This document shows, piece after piece, positions 1-8,344 of a stretch of 64,000 bases of DNA. The notes beneath the pieces were generated by a model. That model worked only from the letters and a program-made list of their open reading frames with translations. It made no database searches and was not told the origin of the DNA. The DNA is from Trileptium ribeirensis. Taxonomy: Eukaryota; Nematoda; Enoplea; Enoplida; Thoracostomopsidae. Position 1 is the stretch's first letter; each line of letters begins with the position of its first letter. A program made the translations under genes and the position numbers. Where the stretch lies: positions 1 through 64,000 of the forward strand of contig JASANE010021104.1 in NCBI GenBank assembly GCA_030248225.1. The letters are read 5' to 3'.

Positions 1-135
1 TTAAAACACGTTCAACAAAAAGAATTTTCACAATTAGCTCAAAATACAGTCAACGAAAAGAATCCCTATAAAACAGTCTAAAGGAAATATAGTTTTTTCA
101 AATTGAAATTTCGTTCCTAAAGAATGTACTCTACA
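1..135 (-). repeat. 3' LTR of element A, first 135 bases only
   Basis: On the minus strand it begins TGTAGAGTACATTC, identical to the start of the right-hand LTR at 7198. The rest of this LTR lies outside the window. It differs from the right copy by a few substitutions and single-base indels, so the insertion is not very recent. Confidence 0.9.
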
Positions 136-147
136 CTACCCCCGTCC
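136..147 (-). other. Polypurine tract of element A
   Basis: The minus strand reads GGACGGGGGTAG directly before the TG that opens the 3' LTR, as expected for the primer of plus-strand DNA synthesis in an LTR retrotransposon. Confidence 0.6.
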
Positions 148-369
148 TAAGTAGAGGAGCTAAATATTAAATTTTAAATTATATTGTATTATAAATTACA
201 TTTTAAAATATTATTAACATATTTCTCTTCGAATGTTTTAATATATGTAATTTTTAAGTAACTATTTTAATTTTATGTCATTCCGCTATGTGTTTTAAAT
301 TTATATTGTTTTTATTTATTCTATATTTACTTATTTTTTGTTGCATGTAATTTAAATGTTTTTCTCAAT

Positions 370-1432
370 CATTTGACGTAGTTTCTTTGTTCCCAAGAGA
401 AGATAAATGAAGACCATCGGAATGCAAAATAAGTTGTTGTCTTGGAAATCATTGCTCAGACTTAGGAGTTGAACTCGATAGCTTTTACTAAGCTTTTCCA
501 AAATACCTTTACGTCAAGGTATTGGTTTCTGTGACACCTCGTTGAAGACGACTGCTTCGTTGAGGATTCCCTGAGGTAGGCGTATCACCAGGCCGTGGAA
601 GTATTTCCAAAATTATTAAATTAACATCAGGATATATCAAACAAAAATGTTTTACATACTGTTCAAATTTAGCGGCTAATTTTGCAGGTTTAGTCCGCAT
701 TAAACTACCGTCATTTGCTCTACGAGGATTGCAATTGTTCGCCCACGGTTTGTCCAAAGGCAGATTGTTAGTGCCGGCTAGTATATATATTTTGGACACT
801 TTGCTGTGTGTAACAAATTGAGCTAAACAGAATACACCTTGAAGCTTAGCACCAGGCCACGAAATTGTAATAAATTCTGAGCTTTGTACTTTTTTGCCGA
901 TTGAATCGGTAACAAATATATATTGTTCACATTGCGATTCATTTCCCTTGTCTCTAATTTTCATTAACAATTGTCCTAATTTATTAGAATTTGAATATTT
1001 TTTAGGGGACACAACAAGTGGAACGGCGTTGGCATGCAAACCTACACCCCAAAATTCATCGTGAGGGTTTGCTTCAATCAGTAAATTATTAGATGTACTT
1101 TGTAACTTTTTTTGAAACTTCTCATTTTGATTACATTTGTCCGTTAAACATTTCTACATGACATGGAGGCGGATTTGGTACCACTTTTGGATCTCGCCAG
1201 GAGAACTGGACGTCTCTGCACTTTTCGCTAGTTTTTTGCATTGTGATGCATTTTATGCTTCTAAGACTTGGTCTGCACGCAGCTTGTCATTAAGCATAAT
1301 ACATTTGTAGAATGCATACTGTTGTTCCGTGCTTTGAAATGTGTATGGCCCAATACGTACCAAGAAGGTGGAAAAATTGGATAAGAAACTGTTCGTTGGG
1401 TGGTTCGAAAAGAAGCACTGCGTTGCCTGCAT
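370..1432 (-). pseudogene. ORF3 of element A: NADAR domain fused to SGNH/GDSL hydrolase domain (broken)
   Basis: This ORF lies between integrase and the 3' LTR, where env would be. An ATG at 1432 opens a frame containing a NADAR-like domain: FLSNF at 1387-1373, a STEQQY block with Glu at 1327-1325, a KKL/K..W..IRL.VM-type helix region, then EANPHDEFWGVGL at about 1075-1037 (Asp at 1060-1058) and KLGQLLMKIRDK ending near 947. NADAR enzymes cleave N-glycosidic bonds in riboflavin intermediates and ADP-ribosyl adducts. It continues into an SGNH hydrolase-like domain: block I TDS (Ser near 904), WPGA near 859, GTNN at 775-764, ILPR, and DGLHLS with the Asp-His pair at 418-407. Breaks: in-frame TAA at 1253-1255, TAG at 1154-1156, a stop at 509-511, and frame changes before DGLH. 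The usual W.G.N.LG of NADAR is weakened to YSNSNKLG. Both assignments rest on motif order, not on a database search. Confidence 0.75.
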
Positions 1433-1455
1433 GATCTAAAATGCAAAAAATATTC
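1433..1455 (-). promoter_or_regulatory. Candidate 3' splice acceptor for ORF3
   Basis: The minus strand reads TTTTTTGCATTTTAG immediately followed by ATC and the ORF3 ATG (AG at 1437-1436). A pyrimidine-rich tract plus AG two codons ahead of a downstream ORF suggests expression from a spliced subgenomic RNA, as for env in errantiviruses. The donor was not located. Confidence 0.45.
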
Positions 1456-1615
1456 TAACTAGTGAGTTTCGAAACATGTGTGTGAAATAACGCTCAAAAT
1501 GAGACATGTCTTTCACGTTACCAGTCAACATGCAGGAAAATCCATTTGTTTACACCTGAGCGGCACTTCAAATGAATTCAGCACATTGACCAATATAGAA
1601 AGATTTTGATGTCAT

Positions 1616-3127
1616 CTATATTGTTTTAATTGAGTTTTTATTCAGATTAAATGTCACCCTTTGAGTTTTAACTGATTTAGAATTAGATGTTGTGAGATCC
1701 GATGCATGCAAGTAATCTTCTGCCAACTCGAATGCACGCGCAAGTCCTTTATGTTTGGTATTTTGTTTTTTGTAAGGTGTTATATTGGTAGGTTGAATAT
1801 ATGCAAATTTATTTGTTCCGAAAAATCTGACAGTTACTTCGTTGTTCCGTTTTTTATTGTATTGTAAGGGTGTTAGTTTTGGATCAATTATGATTGCTGG
1901 CCAAGGTGGAAAATTTGGAAATTTTGCTAAAACAACTGTGTCTTCCGTTGATAGTGATTGTTTCGTTTTATCGTATGCGTCATTAGTTGTTTTGATTTCT
2001 TGCGCTTGTGTTGGAGTTGTTTTGGAATCGTTTTTGCTTATTGGTTCTAGATCTGCTTGAAGAAAAGCAGGTTTGACCCGATCAACAGAAATTTTTTCAA
2101 TGCGATCGTTATTTTGAATAGTAATTGTTTTACCCTCACGTGCAATAACCTTGTATGGTCCAGAATATCGACTGTTCAGGGACGATTTCGGAGATTGTTC
2201 ATGGAGCCATACGTGCGTGCTATTTGCAATATCTTTTGGCACATAATGTGCTGCATAATGTTTGCGTTCGGGTTTTGGAAAATTTTTAGCAAGCGAATAG
2301 TATTTTTCAAGGAAAGTTTCAGTGGGTGAATCTACTTCAGGCTTGCTAGGTACAAAAAATTGTACAGGAAGTTCCATATTGGTACCGTAAGTTAGCTGTG
2401 TCGGGCTGTAACCTTGCTCGTTTATCGTATTGCGTATGCCTAGAAGAGCTAAAGGCAAAGCTTGATACCAATTACATTGATTACAACTTGCACGAAGTGC
2501 ATTTTTTAGAGTTCTGTGAAATCTTTCAATTGCACCGTTTGATGCTGGATGGTAAGCAGATGTGCGTTTGCGTTCTATACCTAAACGGTGCATTAGCATG
2601 TTCCACACGGAAGATTCGAATTGGGAACCACGATCAGATATCAATACTCGTGGAACGCCAAAACGGCTTACCCAGGCTTGCAAGAAAGCCTGAACGATAG
2701 ATTCTGTAGATATGTCGGATACCGGGACCACTTCGATCCATCGAGTAAATCGGTCAATTATTGTGACCAAATATTTGTAACCATTAGAGGGTGTCAACGG
2801 ACCCACAATGTCAATATGTACTGTATGAAACCGAGACGTAGTTGGAATTGAACCTATTGGTGTTTTTGTATGGCGCCAAATTTTACTTTCTTGCCATTGC
2901 TCACAGTGTTTAGCCCATAAACGGATATCTCGAGTGATGCCGGGCCAGGTGTATTGTTGTTTCATTGATTGAAGAGTTGCTCGAGCGTTTGGGTGTGATA
3001 AATTGTGCACATCTAAAAAAAATTTATATCTCAATGGTTCAGATACAAATGGTCGAAAAAATTTATCACACATAACTTTGGTACCGTCGATGATGCGTTC
3101 AACCAGTGGTTGAGAAGTATTTTTAAA
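1616..3127 (-). pseudogene. Integrase of element A with GPY/F module and C-terminal PWWP domain
   Basis: This is the end of Pol, one frame off the RT part because of an indel near 3120-3130 in an A-run. Numbering from the Met at 3073: zinc-finger histidines H23 and H27 and C57 are present but the second Cys is Trp (W60, 2896-2894). The catalytic triad is intact as D88 (HIDIVGP), D147 (SDRGSQF) and E183 (NGAIERF), with 35 residues between the last two. RYSGPYKVI at 302-310 is a GPY/F module. Residues about 379-435 match a PWWP domain: VLAKFPNFPPWPAIII followed by VRFFGTNKFAYI. PWWP domains bind methylated histone tails and DNA, so a chromatin-targeting role in integration is inferred. The C-terminal 50 residues are basic and unrecognised. 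Translation ends at TAG 1618-1616. Confidence 0.88.
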
Positions 3128-5052
3128 GTAACTTGTAAATTACAGTCTTCAGCTTGTGCGTTAGCAAGTGAAGTGTCAAATTGTGCTTGGACTGCATTTA
3201 TTGAGCGTGATAAATTATCTGCAACTATATTCTCAGCACCAGCGATGTGGTGAATAGTGCAGTTGAATTCAGAAATATATGAGAGCCAGCGTGATTGTTG
3301 TGGGGTAGGATTTTTCATAGCTAGCGCGTTAACTAATGGTTTGTGATCAGTGACGATACGAAATCGAACACCTAACAACCAGTTGAAATGCTTCAGGCTC
3401 ATGTAGATTGCCATTAGTTCGCGGTCAAATGCTGATTTACGAGCTTCAGCGTCATTTAATTTACGTGAAAAAAATGCCAAAGGTTGCTTGCAGTCGCCTA
3501 CAATTTGATGTATTACTGCGCCAACAGCTGTGCTTGAGGCATCAGTTGTAAGTTCTACAGCAGCGTTAGGATCCGGAAAAGCGAGGCAGACTGTTCGTTT
3601 CAGTGCTGATTTCAGAGATGTGAATGCGTTTGTTGTAGTTTTATCCCACTTCAACTTTACTTGGCTCTTAATGTTAAGGCCACGTGTAAGTGAAGTCAAT
3701 GGGGCAGCAATTTTTGAAAAATTTTTCACAAATCGATGATAAAATCCTGTTGCTCCTAGGAAGCTTTTAAGCTCCCGTACAGTACTGGGTTTAGCGATTT
3801 TATCAATCGCTGCAACTTTTTGAGGGACAGGTCGTAGACCATCCTTAGAAATTAAAATGCCAACAAAATTAACTTCTGTTTGAAAGAATTCGCATTTTCG
3901 ACGTTTTAGCCGTAAATTATAATGATCTAGACGTTTGAAAACTTGTTTCAAGTGTTGCATATGTTCCGCTTTTGTTTTGCTAGCAATAAGGATATCATCC
4001 ATGTATGCTTTTGCAAATGGCAGATCTTGCAACGCGGTGTCAACCAGGCGTTGGAATGTCTGTGCGGCGTTGCGCAAACCAAATGGCATGCGCGAATAGA
4101 TAAAAAGACCAAAAGGCGTGGTTATTGCCGTTTTGGGTTGATCTTCTTTTGCAACTGGTATTTGGTGGTATGCATTTACTAAGTCTAGCTTTGAGAACAT
4201 AGTAGTTCCATGCAGCTCGTTAGTCATATCGGCAATATTGGGCATAGGGTATCGGTCTGGTACAGTTTGTCTATTCAATTGGCGAAAATCGCCACATGGC
4301 CGCCAGTGATCCATTGGATCCGTTTTTGGCACCATATGGAGAGGGGTAGCCCATGGCGACTCACCTCTATAAACAATGCCCTGCTTTTCTAATTTTGAAA
4401 AATGGTCTCTCGCAATTTGAAGTTTTTTTCCAAAAAGACGACGTGGTCTCGCGAATGTTGGAGGTCCAACTGTAGTAGTAATGTGGTGCTGGACTGGGTG
4501 ACATATTTTATCATCTGGTCTTATGTCACCAAAAAGATGTTTGAAACGCGTGAGAAGTGACTCCAAACCGATATCGTTGTATGGTATATATTGAATTACC
4601 TTTTCATGGACGTTTTGTGATGTTATGACAAGTGTGTGTTTATTACAATCAACTAAAATGTTATGATGACCAAGAAAATCTTGGCCCAAAATGGGTTGGC
4701 TTACATCCCCAATGAGAAAAATCCATGTAAAATAACGGTTAAGGCAATTTATTTTGAAATTTAAGCGAGTTTGACCATATATTTTAATTTGCGAGTTATT
4801 CGCGGCAGAAACTTTTAAAGGGACACAATTTGGTATTTGTGTACCCAAGTTACCAAAATGTTTTGGTAACACGCTGATATCGCTACCCGTATCGGCTACG
4901 AAACGCCCAACCGAGCTAGCGGCAATCATTATTGAGTTCACTCCGACGCTTGCCGCGTCTCCGCCGGAGGAGAAGCGTTTCCCAAATTGTTCCATGTGCA
5001 TGGTGGAGTGCATTTGAAAGCACGGGGTCCAAATTGTTTGTGGTAATAGCAC
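3031..5052 (-). CDS. pol: Protease, reverse transcriptase and RNase H of element A (Pol, first part)
   Basis: The frame is -1 relative to Gag. Residue numbers from the Met at 5052: aspartic protease DTGS at 54-57, and ILGQDFLG near 121-128 as the second protease block. The RT fingers/palm contain [13 protein letters not shown] with D290, and the active site YMDD at 350-353 (4005-3994). The RNase H carries TTDASS (D504), E545, TDHKPL (D569) and D612. These fill the usual length for the gypsy PR-RT-RH block and all catalytic residues are present. The stated start is only the first Met; the protein should begin by frameshift from Gag near 4977. The reading frame runs on after 3130 only because an indel separates it from integrase, so the last 30 or so residues are off frame. 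Confidence 0.92.
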   Translation of the reverse strand: MLLPQTIWTPCFQMHSTMHMEQFGKRFSSGGDAASVGVNSIMIAASSVGRFVADTGSDISVLPKHFGNLGTQIPNCVPLKVSAANNSQIKIYGQTRLNFKINCLNRYFTWIFLIGDVSQPILGQDFLGHHNILVDCNKHTLVITSQNVHEKVIQYIPYNDIGLESLLTRFKHLFGDIRPDDKICHPVQHHITTTVGPPTFARPRRLFGKKLQIARDHFSKLEKQGIVYRGESPWATPLHMVPKTDPMDHWRPCGDFRQLNRQTVPDRYPMPNIADMTNELHGTTMFSKLDLVNAYHQIPVAKEDQPKTAITTPFGLFIYSRMPFGLRNAAQTFQRLVDTALQDLPFAKAYMDDILIASKTKAEHMQHLKQVFKRLDHYNLRLKRRKCEFFQTEVNFVGILISKDGLRPVPQKVAAIDKIAKPSTVRELKSFLGATGFYHRFVKNFSKIAAPLTSLTRGLNIKSQVKLKWDKTTTNAFTSLKSALKRTVCLAFPDPNAAVELTTDASSTAVGAVIHQIVGDCKQPLAFFSRKLNDAEARKSAFDRELMAIYMSLKHFNWLLGVRFRIVTDHKPLVNALAMKNPTPQQSRWLSYISEFNCTIHHIAGAENIVADNLSRSINAVQAQFDTSLANAQAEDCNLQVTLKILLNHWLNASSTVPKLCVINFFDHLYLNH

Positions 5053-6305
5053 AAGGTATCGAACCAGTTTGGTCGCTGTTGGCTATTTCGTTTGTTGTTA
5101 CTGTTGTTATTGTTATTATTATTGTTGTTGTTTCGAGATAAATCGCGGTAGCGCGAGTTGTTGGATGAATTTTGTGTGTCACGGTTTTTGCTACGACTAC
5201 GAGCACGGTTCTGGTTGACAGTAATAGCTTGAACGGCCTTTGTCAGTGCAGAAACCTGCTGACTCAAATCTGTTAACATATCAGATTTCCCGGTTTGTGG
5301 TTCTTTTTGTTCATGTTGGATGGTTATTGACCTGCTAGCTTGTGGAATTTGGTCAATCATTTTGTCAGCTGCTTCAGCGAGCCGACTTAGTGGAGTATCG
5401 TCGGCTAGGGTTGATAAAACAACGCGAACTTCAGTTGGAAGGATTTCAAAAAAACGTAATTTCACCAAATTTTCATTGTTTGGTGCCAACTGTTTCAAAT
5501 TTCGCAATGCCGACGAGGGTTTTTGGTCTCCTAAACTTTGTTCGCTGAGCAACTTACGTAATTTTTGCTCTGCGGTATCGTCAAAATGCTGGATTATTTG
5601 TTGTTTAATTTGTTCGAAAGTTAGAGTGACTTCAGCGCCACATTGGCGCAACGCAGATATGGGTACAACGCGTAATAAACTGTTTTTACGAATAGTTTCG
5701 TTCGAACCCATCAGCATTTGCTCGACGGTTTCAAACCACCTACGTGTGTCTGTTTCAAAAAAATCTGGCAGTTTTATAGATTTACCAATGTCAGCGACAA
5801 GTGGTCGCTGATGGGCGTCATTAGGTAACGCCGGCGGTCGTACCGTTGCTAAAAGCGCATGTAGCATGGCCTCACCATGTTGAGCCAAATTTGCCACCAA
5901 CTCCGCTTTTCTGGTTCCTGGTGCAATTTCAAATTCTGGGTTGTTTTCATTGATCATTCTCAAAACTGCAGTTAATTCAGGAATCGTATATTGGTTTAAA
6001 TCAATTGGTCCCGGGTTGAGTTCAATATCTCCTGCCAAAATTAAAAGCCAACGCAGTGTTCCACAGTGCCGTGAATTTACAAACAAACATACACCAAAAC
6101 ATTCAGAGTGAATATTTTTTGCGTAGAATTGAGATTTTGTAAAGCGCGAATATGCATACGGTTTGCTCAACACGTAAGAAACCTGCAAAAATCCAGCAGA
6201 AAACCACGAATGTTTTGTAAACAAAGTACTTTTTAAGTACTGTCCATTAACTATCGATTGATTATGATATGCAAGAACTAAGAACAAAATGATAAGTGAT
6301 CTCAT
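4938..6305 (-). CDS. gag: Gag of element A preceded by signal-like segment and 2A peptide
   Basis: A 455-residue open frame begins at ATG 6305 just after the leader. Residues 1-20 are a hydrophobic segment resembling a signal peptide ([13 protein letters not shown]). Residues 84-100 end in GDIELNPGP, matching the D-x-E-x-NPGP 2A motif, so ribosomes would skip between G99 and P100 and release Gag from P100 on. Residues about 170-320 are a capsid-like helical region. A run of asparagines lies at 391-401, followed by a CHCC zinc motif C419-x2-H422-x9-C432-x3-C436. It ends at TGA 4940-4938, overlapping Pol. The N-terminal extension of about 99 residues is unusual for a Ty3/gypsy Gag. No internal stop is seen, so this is the best-preserved part of the element. 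Confidence 0.88.
   Translation of the reverse strand: MRSLIILFLVLAYHNQSIVNGQYLKSTLFTKHSWFSAGFLQVSYVLSKPYAYSRFTKSQFYAKNIHSECFGVCLFVNSRHCGTLRWLLILAGDIELNPGPIDLNQYTIPELTAVLRMINENNPEFEIAPGTRKAELVANLAQHGEAMLHALLATVRPPALPNDAHQRPLVADIGKSIKLPDFFETDTRRWFETVEQMLMGSNETIRKNSLLRVVPISALRQCGAEVTLTFEQIKQQIIQHFDDTAEQKLRKLLSEQSLGDQKPSSALRNLKQLAPNNENLVKLRFFEILPTEVRVVLSTLADDTPLSRLAEAADKMIDQIPQASRSITIQHEQKEPQTGKSDMLTDLSQQVSALTKAVQAITVNQNRARSRSKNRDTQNSSNNSRYRDLSRNNNNNNNNNNSNNKRNSQQRPNWFDTLCYYHKQFGPRAFKCTPPCTWNNLGNASPPAETRQASE
4948..4983 (-). promoter_or_regulatory. Programmed -1 frameshift signal between gag and pol
   Basis: In the Gag frame the minus strand reads G GGA AAC (4983-4977), a classical X XXY YYZ slippery heptamer also used by simian type D retroviruses at gag-pro. 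It sits inside the gag/pol overlap and shifts exactly into the Pol frame. Three bases downstream TCTCC pairs with GGAGA, and GACGC pairs with GCGTC around a GGCAA loop, giving two short alternative or stacked hairpins before the Gag stop. Confidence 0.7.
6006..6056 (-). other. 2A ribosome-skipping site in Gag leader
   Basis: It codes for [17 protein letters not shown]. The last eight residues fit the 2A consensus and the preceding hydrophobic leucines fit 2A sequences of animal non-LTR retrotransposons. The final Pro codon is 6008-6006. Confidence 0.85.
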
Positions 6306-6724
6306 GTTATCTTGCGTATATTGAACGTATGTGTAGCAGTGGTAGTTTTCACGTATTAACTTTCGAAATATATATTTAATTGATGCAGTATTTAGTTAAA
6401 GTTGAAACACGATTGAATCTAGCTAGCTATATATTCATACGCCCAATTGGTTTTATATACACCTATGAGAGGTGTGAATCAATGGGTTTGTATTACAAGA
6501 TAATCATTTAAAATTGCATTAAAGACACATTCGTAATTTTCCGTTTAACCAAAAATTACACAATATTAGAACAAAGTTTAACATTGTAACTCAACTTCAG
6601 ATATTTCAGAGACTTTGTGAAATTGTTCCCAGTTGCTAGTTCATCCGCAAATTGACTGATGTAGTAATCCGCATATAGTAATCCAAACAACAATCAGAGG
6701 ACGTCCGTAGGCTTGCAACGTATA
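6306..6724 (-). other. 5' leader of element A
   Basis: Untranslated leader of about 420 bases between the primer site and the gag ATG. It should carry the packaging signal and any splice donor for ORF3; no convincing donor was picked out by eye. Confidence 0.5.
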
Positions 6725-6744
6725 GGTCCCATCGTGGTCACCAA
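6725..6744 (-). other. Primer binding site of element A, tRNA-Trp-like
   Basis: The minus strand reads TTGGTGACCACGATGGGACC. TGGTGACC is the complement of the 3' end of animal tRNA-Trp (with CCA); the rest matches only partly. Confidence 0.65.
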
Positions 6745-7198
6745 TTATACCAATCATCGGGTCATTTGTGGTTTATTGTTATACTTGACTCTGTCGTAAC
6801 ACAGTCTTCGTAATCCAAATATTATGACAAATATAATACAAACATCAGTCTTATTTCTCAATATTTTATCAATATTCAGTGATCTCGGTATAACGAAGAG
6901 AAAACACTTTTATTAATAGTAAAAACATGACAAACAATGAATCTGCGAAGATGTTCCGTGAGAGAATTTCATTAATTTCTTTTTTTTGGTGTGATCTGAA
7001 CTGTCGATCAAACTTCCGCCTCTGACGAAGAACAATAAAGGCAAAACTTAAACGCAACCAGTTTTAAAACACGTTCAACAAAAAGAATTTTCACAATTAG
7101 TTCAAAACACGTTCAACGAAAAGAATCCCTATAAAACAGTCTAAAAGGAAATATAGCTTTTCAAATTGAAACTTCGTTCCTAAAGAATGTACTCTACA
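6745..7198 (-). repeat. 5' LTR of element A
   Basis: The LTR starts at TGTAGAG (7198) and reaches the primer site at about 6745, so it is about 450 bases. The left end on this strand was set by the primer site, because the LTR does not close with an obvious CA. Confidence 0.75.
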
Positions 7199-7574
7199 GT
7201 AACACATAAAAATTTAAAAACTTAACCACGACGAGTCCCTGAACTTATACATACGTTTTGTATATATCTTATTTATGTACGCTTCCCTCAGTTCGCAAAC
7301 AGCATCAATGTTACACCTACAATTTGAAAACTATTTCAGTAAAAAATGCAGTTTCACATTATTTGTAATCGAAAATGTGAAATAAAATACTTGAGAAACT
7401 ATTAATAATCAGTTCGATTGCAATGTTGATTTCGAACTATTAAAAAATCTCATTCATACTTGCTTTGTAATAATATTCCAAATAATTTTTGTATCAAAAA
7501 CTGACTTCGTTTACTTTTCAGCTGATCACAATTACGTCTCCACGGCTGCTTATCTGGAGTAGCATACACTTCAC
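7199..7574. other. AT-rich flank, no feature recognised
   Basis: Short AT-rich DNA between element A and the next MITE-like block. No ORF of note, tRNA or repeat was seen. Confidence 0.5.
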
Positions 7575-7928
7575 TTAAGCTCCGTTCAACGTCAACCCTT
7601 TTGGGCAAAATTTGAGCTCAAATTTTGATGAAATTTTGAGCCCAAATCCTGATACAAATTCGAAAGATTTTTAACAATTCTTATGAATTTGAACGTGTAA
7701 GCACTGGTCAAACTTTTATAGCGTGTTGCTTTAGGCAATCAAAGATGAGAAATAAAACTTAAAAGTTTTTGAGCTCAAAATTTTAACTCAAGTTTTGTAG
7801 TTTGGTGATTTGGCATATTTTTCAAATTACAAATTACAGTCAAATTTTGATCAAACTTTGTTAAATATTTGTTCAAATTTCGTGCTGAAATTTTGAGCAA
7901 AAAGTGTGACGTGTAAACACAACTTTAA
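7575..7928. mobile_element. Possible TTAA-flanked MITE
   Basis: TTAA stands at 7575-7578 and 7925-7928. The two ends are imperfect inverted repeats of about 40 bases, sharing an ACGTCA block and CAAAATTT, and the interior is rich in TTTTGAGC / GCTCAAAA inverted words. TTAA target sites suggest a piggyBac-type origin. The termini are too diverged for certainty. Confidence 0.4.
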
Positions 7929-8344
7929 ATACCCTAAAATGTACATTAGAAACAGACTAAGTCAAAACCATGTTAAATTATGGTACCCAGCAAAATTTAA
8001 ACAGTTGTTTTATTTAACCAGCCATACAACAATAAATGAACAATAAAAATATCCAATAAATAATTATTAAATAGCCAATACAGTGTGGCTCGGGCCAACA
8101 TAAGCTACATCCAGCTACCTGTCAAAATCAAAACTAGTAAAATACATTTAATGAACATAGTCAAAGTGCGCGAAATAAAAAATAGATTATAATGAGTTAA
8201 TTAGTGAATAAATTATTTGTTAAGCCATAAAACTGTACTCTGACATGCCATGCCAATAAAGATTAGCATGTTTTACCGAATGCATACATACCGCCTGAGA
8301 ATTACCTACGATACGGAAATATTGTAAAAATACCCATTTGTACA
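7929..8344. other. AT-rich spacer before satellite
   Basis: No gene or repeat recognised. Confidence 0.4.

Larger units (their letters stand above)
1..7198 (-). mobile_element. Element A: Ty3/gypsy LTR retrotransposon, CsRn1-like, with accessory domains
   Basis: The first 135 bases match 7064-7198 closely, so they are two LTR copies in direct orientation. Reading on the minus strand the order is 5' LTR, primer site, leader, Gag with 2A, protease-RT-RNase H, integrase-PWWP, NADAR-SGNH ORF3, polypurine tract and start of the 3' LTR. The CHCC Gag motif and tRNA-Trp-like primer site are hallmarks of the CsRn1 clade of animal Ty3/gypsy elements; the clade assignment is inferred. The copy is damaged by point changes and small indels but is not internally rearranged. 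Its left LTR is cut by the window start, so the target-site duplication cannot be checked. Confidence 0.93.
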
